A stretch of 64,000 nucleotides of DNA from Candidatus Syntrophocurvum alkaliphilum. GTDB taxonomy: Bacteria; Bacillota; Syntrophomonadia; Syntrophomonadales; Syntrophomonadaceae. Below, in pieces: positions 8,400 through 16,568 of this stretch. The stretch lies in contig NZ_CP046457.1 in the NCBI RefSeq assembly GCF_009734445.1, positions 434,001-498,000 of the forward strand, given 5' to 3'. Every line of letters starts with the position of its first letter. The first letter of the stretch is position 1. The notes beneath the pieces were generated by a model. The model was not told where the DNA came from. It worked only from the letters and a program-made list of their open reading frames with translations, and searched no databases. Made by a program: the position numbers and the translations under genes.

Positions 8400-9848
8400 T
8401 TGGCGTTTAAAGATTTGCGAGAGTTTGTTGAGTTTCTAGAAAAAAGAGGAGAACTTATAAGGGTAACAGAAGAAGTTGACCCAGAATTAGAGATAACTGA
8501 AATAACTGATAGGGTAAGTAAGGCTTATGGTCCTGCCCTGTTATTCGAAAATGTAAAAGGATCAAATTTTCCCCTTTTAATTAATGGTTTTGGTAGTGAA
8601 GAGAGGATGGCACTAAGTTTAAGAGTCGATAGTCTTGATGATATAGCACAAGAAATAATAGATCTTTTAGATATAGCTGATAATGTGCCAAGCTCTATGC
8701 TTGATAAAGTAAAAATACTTCCTAAACTAGCGCAATTAGCTTCTTATATACCAAAAACTATTAAAACTGGTCCTTGCCAGGAAGTAGTTGATTATGAGCC
8801 AGCCTTATCTAAGTTTCCTATTCTTAAATGTTGGCCTGAAGATGCAGGAAAATTTATAACATTACCACATATATATACAAAAAATCCTACTAATGGTAAA
8901 AGAAATGCAGGTATGTATCGTTTACAAGTTTTTGATGATAAAACAACAGGTATGCACTGGCATACCCATCATGATGGTGCTGAAAACTATAGAATGCATT
9001 GTGAAATGGGTAAACCAACTGAAGTTGCAGTTGTTTTAGGAGGAGATCCTGCCATTACCTATGCTGCTACTGCCCCACTTCCTAAGGATATAGATGAATT
9101 AATGTTTGCTGGATTTTTGCGCAAAAAACCGGTAGAGTTAGTTAAATGTAAGACTATTGATATGGAAGTTCCTGCTGATGCAGAAATAGTTATAGAAGGT
9201 TATGTTGATCCAGAAGAGAGGAGGATTGAAGGACCTTTTGGTGATCATACAGGTTATTATTCATTAGCTGGAGAATATCCGGTATTTCATGTAACCTGTA
9301 TTACACACCGAAAAGAACCTATTTATCCAACAACAATAGTAGGTCAACCTCCTCAAGAAGATTGCTATATGGCCTTAGCTACAGAAAGGATATTTTTGCC
9401 ATTATTAAAATTTCAGTTTCCTGAAATAATTGATATGCACTTACCCATGGAAGGAGTATTTCATAATTGTGTTTTTGTATCAATTAAGAAAACATTCCCG
9501 GGACATGCACGCAAAATTATGTCCTCCCTTTGGGGTATGGGTCAAATGATGTTTGCAAAATTTATTATTGTTGTTGATGAAGATGTTAATGTTCACAACA
9601 CATCAGAAGTCTTATGGAAGGTATTTAATAATGTAGATCCTAGAAGAGACACTATGATTATTGATGGTCCGTTAGATGTACTTGACCATTCAGCACCTAG
9701 GGCACTTTTAGGTTCTAAAATGGGAATTGACGCTACGAAAAAATGGAAAAGTGAAGGACATGATAGAGAGTGGCCAAAGGATATTGTAATGTCTGATGAT
9801 ATCAAAAATTTAGTAGACCAAAAGTGGAGCAAATATGGTATTGACTAA
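8400..9848 (+). CDS. ubiD: UbiD-family prenylated-FMN-dependent decarboxylase
   Basis: 482 residues, the normal UbiD length. The signature region includes RRIEGPFGDHTGYYS and HWHTHHDGAEN. UbiD enzymes use prenylated FMN made by UbiX and decarboxylate an aromatic acid in quinone synthesis. With a UbiA prenyltransferase, UbiX and a polyprenyl synthase adjacent, the likely substrate is a menaquinone precursor, possibly 6-carboxy-naphthoate-type acids of the futalosine route; this is inferred, since no mqnA-E gene is in the window. The TTG start lies 9 nt after GGAGG. Its 3' end overlaps the next gene by 14 nt, suggesting translational coupling. Confidence 0.93.
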   Translation: MAFKDLREFVEFLEKRGELIRVTEEVDPELEITEITDRVSKAYGPALLFENVKGSNFPLLINGFGSEERMALSLRVDSLDDIAQEIIDLLDIADNVPSSMLDKVKILPKLAQLASYIPKTIKTGPCQEVVDYEPALSKFPILKCWPEDAGKFITLPHIYTKNPTNGKRNAGMYRLQVFDDKTTGMHWHTHHDGAENYRMHCEMGKPTEVAVVLGGDPAITYAATAPLPKDIDELMFAGFLRKKPVELVKCKTIDMEVPADAEIVIEGYVDPEERRIEGPFGDHTGYYSLAGEYPVFHVTCITHRKEPIYPTTIVGQPPQEDCYMALATERIFLPLLKFQFPEIIDMHLPMEGVFHNCVFVSIKKTFPGHARKIMSSLWGMGQMMFAKFIIVVDEDVNVHNTSEVLWKVFNNVDPRRDTMIIDGPLDVLDHSAPRALLGSKMGIDATKKWKSEGHDREWPKDIVMSDDIKNLVDQKWSKYGID

Positions 9849-10686
9849 AATTAATAAGTTTGTGCAAATGATAGATTTAGGACATACTTTATTTGGACTT
9901 CCTTTTGCTTATTTAGGTGCATTTTTGGCAATTCAAGGAATGCCAACAGCACATCAATTGATATGGATTACAGTTGCTATGGTAAGTGCTAGAACAGCTG
10001 CTTTATGTTTAAATAGACTGATTGATCGGAGAATAGATAGACTCAATCCTAGAACTTCAAATTGGGTATTAGCAAAAGAAGAACTCAATCCCCAAATTAT
10101 TTGGGGATTGGTCTTCGTGTTTTTTGCTATACTACTTTATTCGGCATGGCAATTAAATATGCTATGTGTAAAACTAGCACCATTAGCTGTTATAGTACTA
10201 TGGGTATATTCTTATACTAAGAGATTTACATGGTGGTGCCACTTATTTTTAGGTATAGCAATTGGAATTGGTCCTGCAGGTGCATGGATAGCAGTTACAG
10301 GCACATTAGATTGGCAACCTTTTATTTTATCTTTAGCTGTTGCTTGTTGGATAGCAGGTTTTGATACAATGTATGCTTGTCAAGATATAGAATTTGACCG
10401 CAAACATAATTTGCATTCCATTCCAGCTCGTTTTGGTGAAAAGGGTGCACTTATATTTTCATCTGTATTTCATGTATTTACGGTAATATTTTTAGTTTTA
10501 ACAGGACTTGTATTAAACTTGGGATTTACTTATTATTTAGGTGTTGCTTTTGCCACAGTTATATTACTTTATCAACATATTATTGTTACTCCAGGTAATT
10601 TGGATAGGGTGAATTTTGCATCCTTTAAAGTTAATAGATATGTAGGTTTAATAATATTTATTCTAACTATAATAGATATTTTTTAA
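9835..10686 (+). CDS. ubiA: UbiA-family polyprenyltransferase (quinone biosynthesis)
   Basis: 283 residues, an integral membrane protein with eight or nine hydrophobic segments. Both Asp-rich motifs of the UbiA family are present: NRLIDRRIDRLNPRT near residue 60-75 and YACQDIEFDRKHN near 180. It would attach the polyprenyl chain to an aromatic head group. The ATG lies inside the end of ubiD, behind GTGGAG. By context it is the menaquinone prenyltransferase (MqnP-like) rather than protoheme farnesyltransferase, since no cytochrome oxidase genes are near. Confidence 0.92.
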   Translation: MVLTKINKFVQMIDLGHTLFGLPFAYLGAFLAIQGMPTAHQLIWITVAMVSARTAALCLNRLIDRRIDRLNPRTSNWVLAKEELNPQIIWGLVFVFFAILLYSAWQLNMLCVKLAPLAVIVLWVYSYTKRFTWWCHLFLGIAIGIGPAGAWIAVTGTLDWQPFILSLAVACWIAGFDTMYACQDIEFDRKHNLHSIPARFGEKGALIFSSVFHVFTVIFLVLTGLVLNLGFTYYLGVAFATVILLYQHIIVTPGNLDRVNFASFKVNRYVGLIIFILTIIDIF

Positions 10687-10732
10687 AGTATTATGGCAAA
10701 ATAAATAATAATGAATTATGATTACATAGGAG

Positions 10733-10797
10733 AGTCAAAGGGGACGGTTCCTTTTGACTCAACTGATTGAGTCAAAAAGAACCGTCCCCTTTGACTT
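10733..10797. repeat. Long perfect-type hairpin (REP-like GGGGACGGTTC element)
   Basis: GAGTCAAAGGGGACGGTTC on the left is answered by GAACCGTCCCCTTTGACTT on the right. About 30 bp pair with one mismatch around a loop of about 4 nt. Each arm is itself an imperfect palindrome (AGTCAAA...TTTTGACT). It sits between ubiA and ubiX and is much more GC-rich than its surroundings. The core resembles dispersed REP-type palindromes seen in many Firmicutes. It lacks a T-run, so it is not a standard terminator. Confidence 0.85.
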
Positions 10798-10825
10798 ACA
10801 TTCATCCTTCAAGGAGGATTTATTA

Positions 10826-11413
10826 GTGTCTAAATATATTGTAGCAATAACAGGCGCAAGTGGAGTTATTTATGGAATAAATCTAGTGAAAGAGCTTCTT
10901 GATAAAGAACATGAAATTCATTTTGTTGCAAGTGAGCCAGCTATTTTAGTAATACAACACGAATTAAATTGGGATTTTGAAGAATCTATAGAAAAAACCT
11001 TTAACAGTTTTTTTTCTAGTGATAATTTTTACTTATATAAAAATAGTGACATTTCAGCTAAAATAGCTAGTGGTTCATTTATTACAGATGGTATGATCAT
11101 AATACCTAGTAGTATGTCTACTATATCTTCAGTAGCTATGGGAATGTCTAATAACCTCATAGAACGAGCAGCAGATGTTATGTTAAAAGAAAAACGTGAT
11201 TTAATAGTGGTTCCTAGAGAGACTCCATTTAGTGCTATTCATTTAAAAAACTTATTAGCTTTATCAGAACTGGGTGTTCAGATAATACCGGCTATGCCGG
11301 CGTTTTATAATCAACCTACTAGCATTGAAGATATGGTAAACTTCATAGTAGGTAAAGTACTAGATGTATTAAAAGAACCAAATGATATATTTGCTAGATA
11401 TGAAGGTATATAA
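10826..11413 (+). CDS. ubiX: UbiX flavin prenyltransferase
   Basis: Makes prenylated FMN, the cofactor of the UbiD decarboxylase two genes upstream. I choose GTG 10826 because AAGGAGG lies 8 nt before it and the protein then begins SKYIVAITGASGVIYG, the standard UbiX N-terminus, giving 195 residues. A longer frame from 10754 would start inside the palindromic repeat and is unlikely. Other motifs: PSSMSTISSVAMG, LIERAADVMLKEKR and VVPRETPFSAIHLKNL, all typical of the family. It is soluble and dodecameric in known members. Confidence 0.95.
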   Translation: MSKYIVAITGASGVIYGINLVKELLDKEHEIHFVASEPAILVIQHELNWDFEESIEKTFNSFFSSDNFYLYKNSDISAKIASGSFITDGMIIIPSSMSTISSVAMGMSNNLIERAADVMLKEKRDLIVVPRETPFSAIHLKNLLALSELGVQIIPAMPAFYNQPTSIEDMVNFIVGKVLDVLKEPNDIFARYEGI

Positions 11414-11431
11414 TTTTCAAGGAGTAGTATT

Positions 11432-12400
11432 ATGGTAGAATTTGATTTTTTTTATCCAATAAGTCGGGAATTAGATATTATTGAGGAGGATTTATCAAAA
11501 CATATAGATACTAATGTTTCGTTATTAATGAATGCTTCTACACATTTAGTTAAGGCGGGTGGCAAAAGACTAAGACCAGCATTTACCTTACTTACCGCCA
11601 AGCTATACTCGAATGATTTAGAAGATGTTATTCCTATGGCAGTCGCATTAGAACTTATACATATGGCTACATTAGTACACGATGATGTAATAGATAACTC
11701 AGATACTCGACGTGGGGCAGATACGGTAAAAAAGAACTGGGGAAACAGGCTTTCACTTTATTCCGGTAACTTTGTTTTTGCTAGGTCATTATCTTTAATT
11801 GCTTCTTATAACCGAAGTGATTTAGTTGATGTCTTAGCTGATGCTAGTATGCGTATTTGTGAAGGTGAAATATACCAGATGTTAAGCAGTTATAACACTG
11901 AACAAAGCCTTAAAGATTATTTAAGAAGAATTGAAAGAAAAACTGCATTACTTATATCTGTAAGTTGTCAGTTAGGGGCAATGATTAAAAATGCTAAAAA
12001 AGAAGAGGTTCTTGCTATTCAAAGGTATGGATATTACTTAGGTATGGCATTTCAAATAACTGATGACATATTAGATTTTATAGCTGATGAACAAACTCTT
12101 GGTAAACCGACAGGTAGTGATATAAGACAGGGTGTTATAACTTTACCTGCACTTTTTGCTCTAAAACATGATAGTAGAAAAAAAGAGTTAAAATACTTGC
12201 TTACATCTCCTGAGTTATGTCAAAGGCAGGCTGATAGAATTATAGATATTGTTACAAATTCACATGGTATAGACTATGCATATAACGTAACGAATAAATA
12301 CTCAATTAAAGCCAAAGAACAACTAAGGCTCTTACCTAATTGTGAGTTAAAAGATACTTTGGCTAGCTTAACAGATTTTATTTCAGCAAGAGATTTTTAG
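11432..12400 (+). CDS. Polyprenyl diphosphate synthase, catalytic subunit (HepT/IspB type)
   Basis: 322 residues. It builds the all-trans polyprenyl chain of menaquinone from isopentenyl diphosphate. GGKRLRP, the first Asp-rich motif HDDVIDNSDTRRG, KTALLISVSC and the second motif ITDDILDFIADE are all intact. The chain length cannot be read reliably. It lies 18 nt after ubiX in the same operon as the HepS-like protein (7619-8371), with which it probably pairs. Confidence 0.92.
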   Translation: MVEFDFFYPISRELDIIEEDLSKHIDTNVSLLMNASTHLVKAGGKRLRPAFTLLTAKLYSNDLEDVIPMAVALELIHMATLVHDDVIDNSDTRRGADTVKKNWGNRLSLYSGNFVFARSLSLIASYNRSDLVDVLADASMRICEGEIYQMLSSYNTEQSLKDYLRRIERKTALLISVSCQLGAMIKNAKKEEVLAIQRYGYYLGMAFQITDDILDFIADEQTLGKPTGSDIRQGVITLPALFALKHDSRKKELKYLLTSPELCQRQADRIIDIVTNSHGIDYAYNVTNKYSIKAKEQLRLLPNCELKDTLASLTDFISARDF

Positions 12401-12418
12401 ATAGGAGGATCACTCGCT

Positions 12419-13219
12419 GTGGGTTTTATGGATTTAAGTGCAGGAGAAAAACAGACAATTATACAGCATCTTGAAGAGCTTAGAAACTCACTTCTTATTT
12501 CTGTAGTTGCAATAATAATAGGAGCAGTAGCATCTTTCGCATATAGTGAGCAGATATTAGCTTTCTTAATCAAGCCTCTTATGCTTTTGAATGAAACTCC
12601 AATTGCAACTGGAGTAACTGAAGCATTTTTTGTAAAACTTAAAATTTCTTTTATTTCTGGTTTTATTTTAGCTTTTCCAATAGTTGTTTGGGCAGTTTGG
12701 CGTTTTTTTAGGCCAGCTTTGTATCCTACTGAAAGAAAATATTTTTACATATTATTTCCTATAAGCATTATACTTTTTTCTTCAGGAATTTTGTTTTCAT
12801 ATTTTGTTGTTTTAAGAGTTATTTTAGAATTCTTTATATTAATAGCAGGACAAAACATTGAAACAATGTTTAAAATCGACCAATATATATCATTCATACT
12901 TACATTCACCATACCATTTGGACTGATATTTCAATTACCCGTGGTAGTCTTCTTTTTAACTAAAATTGGTGTTATAAAATATCAAATGCTAGCTAAAAAT
13001 CGTAAATATGCATTGCTGATTATAGTTGTTTTAGCAGCGGCTATAACTCCAGCTGATCCATTATCAAATTTATTAATGAGTGTTCCCACTTTCTTCCTTT
13101 ATGAAGTTAGTATATGGGTTTCGAAGTGGTCTAGTCCTAATAAAGAAAGAAAAGAAAAGGGCAGTAAATTTTTTGGTAAAAAGAAAGAAAAAGAAGATGA
13201 AGCTGATGAAGAAAAATAA
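12419..13219 (+). CDS. tatC: Twin-arginine translocase subunit TatC
   Basis: 266 residues with six membrane segments. The N-terminal cytoplasmic HLEELRNSLL motif binds the twin-arginine signal, and FRPALYPTERKY is the conserved loop. TatC exports folded, often cofactor-containing proteins. The GTG start lies 8 nt after AGGAGGAT. The C-terminal tail is strongly charged (a Lys/Glu-rich run over the last 30 residues), longer than in many homologues. It is grouped with tatA downstream and with quinone genes upstream, as in other anaerobes where Tat substrates are redox enzymes. Confidence 0.96.
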   Translation: MGFMDLSAGEKQTIIQHLEELRNSLLISVVAIIIGAVASFAYSEQILAFLIKPLMLLNETPIATGVTEAFFVKLKISFISGFILAFPIVVWAVWRFFRPALYPTERKYFYILFPISIILFSSGILFSYFVVLRVILEFFILIAGQNIETMFKIDQYISFILTFTIPFGLIFQLPVVVFFLTKIGVIKYQMLAKNRKYALLIIVVLAAAITPADPLSNLLMSVPTFFLYEVSIWVSKWSSPNKERKEKGSKFFGKKKEKEDEADEEK

Positions 13220-13404
13220 TCTATGCGGAAGATGAATTTAGCTTATTGGACAAATAAAAACTAAAAATTTGAGCTATGAGCATATACTTTACAAAATACA
13301 AGCTTTTTGTCATAATGACATTGGTAATGGGCGTGAGAAGAATCTTTAAAATTAAATAACACTAGTAAACATCTATTTTAAAGTTCTATTAAGGAGGAGA
13401 GTTT

Positions 13405-13590
13405 ATGTTTGGTTTTATTGGGAATTTAGGTCCTTGGGAATTAATATTAGTTTTAGCAATAGTACTAATAATAATTGGACCAGGAAAGCTACCTCAGATA
13501 GGTGAATCAATGGGGAAAGCTATACAAAACTTTAGAAGTGCCAAAATAGAAGAATATGATGATTTAGAAGAAAAAAGCCAGAAAGACTAG
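13405..13590 (+). CDS. tatA: Twin-arginine translocase subunit TatA
   Basis: 61 residues. One N-terminal membrane helix (LILVLAIVLIIIGPGKLP) is followed by an amphipathic helix (GESMGKAIQNFRSA) and an acidic tail, the standard TatA plan. The IGPGKLP hinge has the family's conserved Gly-Pro. It lies 185 nt after tatC with a strong AAGGAGGAG site; the gap between them shows no gene. A single TatA plus TatC is a minimal system of the Gram-positive type. Confidence 0.94.
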   Translation: MFGFIGNLGPWELILVLAIVLIIIGPGKLPQIGESMGKAIQNFRSAKIEEYDDLEEKSQKD

Positions 13591-13613
13591 GTCTGAATTC
13601 AGACCTTTTTTTT
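13589..13613 (+). terminator. Rho-independent terminator after tatA
   Basis: Perfect palindrome AGGTCTGAATTCAGACCT (13589-13606), overlapping the tatA stop, followed by a run of T to 13613. It separates the quinone/Tat cluster from the heme operon. Confidence 0.9.
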
Positions 13614-13637
13614 CATATTTTATTATGTGAATAAAAT

Positions 13638-13671
13638 GCAGTCTAAGTTAAGTCTTTGCTGTGAAACCAAA
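13638..13671. repeat. Partial MITE-like repeat (right end)
   Basis: CAGTCTAAG, then TTTGCTGTGAAACCAAA, matches the right end of the 40962-41091 copy (TAGTCTAAG, TTTGCAGTGAAATCAAA) in order and spacing. No matching left end is visible. Confidence 0.55.
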
Positions 13672-13732
13672 TTGACTATATACTTACTTACAGCAAACAA
13701 TTTTTACAAGTGTGGAAAGATAAGGAGAAATT

Positions 13733-14374
13733 ATGGGTCATTTATTTCCGATTTTTTTAGATCTTACTAATAAAAAATGTGTAATTATTGGCGGGGGAAA
13801 AGTTGCCGAAAGAAAAGTTAATAACTTGTTAGCTTATGGTGCTAAAATAACAATTGTAAGTCCAGAAATAGAACACGGAATAAAAGAGAAAGTTGATATA
13901 GGATTACTAACTTGGCACAAAAGACAGTTTAAAGATAAAGATATTAAACAAGCTTATATGGTCTACTCCGCAACAAATGATCCAGTTATAAATAAAAGAG
14001 TTGCTGATTTATGTCTTGCAGCTGGAATACTAGTAAATGCAGTTGATGACCCACCTAATTGTAATTTTTATGTTCCCTCTATTGTAAGAAGAAATTCATT
14101 GGTGGTAGCTATATCTACTGAAGGAAAAAGTCCACTATTAGCTAAAAAACTAAGAGAGGAATTTGAACAAATAATTACTGCAGAACATGGAGAGTTTGTA
14201 GATATATTAGGAAATTTAAGAGAAATTATTAAAAAAGAGGTAAAAGACATTGAAGAACGAAAGAAGTTATTTGAGAGTCTTGTAAATTCAGATATTTTAG
14301 AACTTCTCCAAAAAGGTGAAAAAGAAAAGGTGAGGGAGAGAGTTGAACAATGTATATCCTCCTTGCAGGACTAA
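13733..14374 (+). CDS. Precorrin-2 dehydrogenase / siroheme synthase N-domain (Met8/SirC-like)
   Basis: 213 residues. The NAD-binding motif IIGGGKVAERKVNNLL is at residues 18-33, and DDPPNCNFYVPSIVRR is the family's conserved central region. It oxidises precorrin-2 to sirohydrochlorin and may insert iron to give siroheme. First gene of the heme operon; its 3' end overlaps hemA by 25 nt. In the siroheme-dependent heme route this step supplies the substrate of AhbAB encoded downstream. Whether it has ferrochelatase activity or only dehydrogenase activity cannot be decided here. Confidence 0.9.
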   Translation: MGHLFPIFLDLTNKKCVIIGGGKVAERKVNNLLAYGAKITIVSPEIEHGIKEKVDIGLLTWHKRQFKDKDIKQAYMVYSATNDPVINKRVADLCLAAGILVNAVDDPPNCNFYVPSIVRRNSLVVAISTEGKSPLLAKKLREEFEQIITAEHGEFVDILGNLREIIKKEVKDIEERKKLFESLVNSDILELLQKGEKEKVRERVEQCISSLQD

Positions 14375-15663
14375 ACCATAAAACCGCTCCTATTGAAATA
14401 CGAGAAACTTTAGCTTTAAATGGAGTAAAGCTTGATAATGCATATGAATATTTAACTAATTATAATGAGCTTGAGGGAGTAGTTATTCTTACAACCTGTA
14501 ACCGAACTGAAATTTATGCAACAACACGAGATATTGAAAAGGGTGTAGCAGTTTTACAGGATTTTTTACGTAATTATTCTGGATTGTCGGTTGATGATAT
14601 TGAAAAACATACTTATCAGCCCACCTGTTATGATGCAATAAGTCATATTTTCAGAGTTTCAAGTGGATTAGATTCGATGGTTTTAGGTGAAACCCAAATA
14701 CTAGGACAGGTTAAAGAAGCTCATTTTAAAGCTATGGAACTTGATGCTTCTGATGGAGTATTAAATACTCTTTTTCAAAAAGCAGTTCATGTGGGTAAAA
14801 AAGTTAGAAATGAAACAGAAATTGATAAACATCCAGTGTCTGTAAGTTATACAGCTGTTGAGCTAGCGAAAAACATATTAGGTACACTTACAGATAAAAC
14901 AGTTTTAGTAGTAGGTGCTGGAGAAATGAGTGAACTTACTACCCAGTATTTACTTTCTAATGGGGTTAGTTCAGTTATAGTTTCAAACAGATCTTATGAA
15001 AAAGCTGTAGAAATGGCTTCGAAATTTAATGGCAAAGCAATATACTTTGATGCATTAGAGAAAGAACTGCCAAATGCTGATATAGTAATAAGCTGTACTT
15101 CTGCGAATCATTATGTAATCAAGGGTGGTAGTTGTAGTAAAGCTTTAGTTGCAAGAAAAGGCAAAAAAATATTAATGATTGATATAGCAGTACCTAGAGA
15201 TATTGATCCGTCTTTACAAGAAATAGATGGGGTTTATATATATGATATTGACGATTTACAAAATGTAATAGATAAAAACTATTTTCAAAGGCAGAAGGCT
15301 GGACAGTTAGCAGAAACAATAATTTATGATGAATTAGAAAAATTTAATGAATGGCTAAGTATGCTTTATGTAATACCAGTTATTAGTGCCCTAAAAAAGC
15401 AGGGTGAAACCATAAAACAAGAAGAATTAAAAAGAGCCTTTAATCGTTTAGGAAAAGTAAGTGATAGAGAGCAAAAGGTAATTGTATCAATGGCTAATGC
15501 TATTGTTAATCAATTGCTTCGTAATCCAGTTATTAAATTAAAAGAGATGGCTCTTAGTAATTCAGGACATCTTTATGCAGAGGTTTTAAAAACATTATTC
15601 GAACTTCAAGTAGATGAGGAGCATGGACAAGATGTACAAATTAAGGGTAGGAACAAGGGGTAG
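14350..15663 (+). CDS. hemA: Glutamyl-tRNA reductase
   Basis: 437 residues. It reduces the glutamate of Glu-tRNA to glutamate-1-semialdehyde, the first step of C5-pathway tetrapyrrole synthesis. The catalytic Cys lies in ILTTCNRTEIYA (residues about 46-57). SSGLDSMVLGETQILGQVK and the NADPH motif VVGAGEMSELT follow, and a helical dimerisation domain ends the protein. It overlaps both neighbours, indicating tight coupling in the operon. Confidence 0.97.
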   Translation: MYILLAGLNHKTAPIEIRETLALNGVKLDNAYEYLTNYNELEGVVILTTCNRTEIYATTRDIEKGVAVLQDFLRNYSGLSVDDIEKHTYQPTCYDAISHIFRVSSGLDSMVLGETQILGQVKEAHFKAMELDASDGVLNTLFQKAVHVGKKVRNETEIDKHPVSVSYTAVELAKNILGTLTDKTVLVVGAGEMSELTTQYLLSNGVSSVIVSNRSYEKAVEMASKFNGKAIYFDALEKELPNADIVISCTSANHYVIKGGSCSKALVARKGKKILMIDIAVPRDIDPSLQEIDGVYIYDIDDLQNVIDKNYFQRQKAGQLAETIIYDELEKFNEWLSMLYVIPVISALKKQGETIKQEELKRAFNRLGKVSDREQKVIVSMANAIVNQLLRNPVIKLKEMALSNSGHLYAEVLKTLFELQVDEEHGQDVQIKGRNKG

Positions 15664-16564
15664 TAAGTTAGCCCTATGGCAAGCACAATATGTTGCTGAA
15701 AAACTAAATGAGGCAATACCTGAATTAAAAGTAGAAGTTAAAGTAATAAGCACTAAAGGAGACAAAATTTTAGATGTGGCCTTATCTAAAATAGGTGATA
15801 AGGGATTATTTACAAAAGAAATAGAAAACGAATTATTAAATAATGAAATAGACATTGCAGTACATAGCATGAAAGATTTACCTACAACATTATCTCCTGG
15901 ATTATGTATAGGAGCTGTTCTTGAGCGGGAAAAACCTAATGATGTACTAATTTCTCATAAAGGGTACACGTTTAAAGAACTTCCACTAAATGCAATACTT
16001 GGCACCTCAAGCCTTAGAAGAATTGCCCAAATAAAAGCAAAACGACCAGATGTAATATGTAGGGAAATAAGAGGTAATGTTGATACAAGAATAAGAAAAA
16101 TGAAAGAACAAAATTTAGATGGGATAGTGCTTGCGTATGCAGGAGTAAAAAGGTTAGGTCTTGAAGATATTATAAGCGATTTTCTAGCAGAAGATATAAT
16201 TATGCCTGCTGTTGGTCAGGGTGCTGTAGCAATAGAAATCAGAGAAAATGATGAAGCAACTAAAAATGTCATTGAGTGTATTTCAGATACTAAAACAGTT
16301 GTTGAAACTCAAGCAGAACGAGCCTTGCTAAAAGAATTAGAGGGAGGTTGCCAAATACCTATTGCAGCATATGCCAAAGTGATTAATGAAAAATTAATAC
16401 TTAGAGGCAAAGTTTTATCTCTTGATGGAGAACATTTTTTTGACAAAGAGATTAATGGAAATATTGAAAATTCAGAAGAAATAGGTAGAACATTAGCTCA
16501 AAAGCTTGTTAATGATGGTGCGGACAAAATATTAACAGAAATAAAAAAGCAGCTAGGAGATTAA
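15632..16564 (+). CDS. hemC: Porphobilinogen deaminase (hydroxymethylbilane synthase)
   Basis: About 310 residues. It polymerises four porphobilinogens on a dipyrromethane cofactor. The N-terminus is KLRVGTRGSKLALWQ; the cofactor-bearing Cys is in LEGGCQIPIAAYA; REIRGNVDTRI and MPAVGQGAVAIE are conserved substrate motifs. I prefer ATG 15632, 11 nt after GAGGA, though ATG 15623 and 15614 are also in frame. The start lies inside the end of hemA, overlapping by about 32 nt. Confidence 0.96.
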   Translation: MYKLRVGTRGSKLALWQAQYVAEKLNEAIPELKVEVKVISTKGDKILDVALSKIGDKGLFTKEIENELLNNEIDIAVHSMKDLPTTLSPGLCIGAVLEREKPNDVLISHKGYTFKELPLNAILGTSSLRRIAQIKAKRPDVICREIRGNVDTRIRKMKEQNLDGIVLAYAGVKRLGLEDIISDFLAEDIIMPAVGQGAVAIEIRENDEATKNVIECISDTKTVVETQAERALLKELEGGCQIPIAAYAKVINEKLILRGKVLSLDGEHFFDKEINGNIENSEEIGRTLAQKLVNDGADKILTEIKKQLGD

Positions 16565-16568
16565 AGAT

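Noticed and set aside
10754-10825. Longer N-terminus for UbiX beginning in the palindromic repeat
   Set aside because: The added residues are encoded by the hairpin itself; a strong AAGGAGG and the standard UbiX N-terminus mark GTG 10826.
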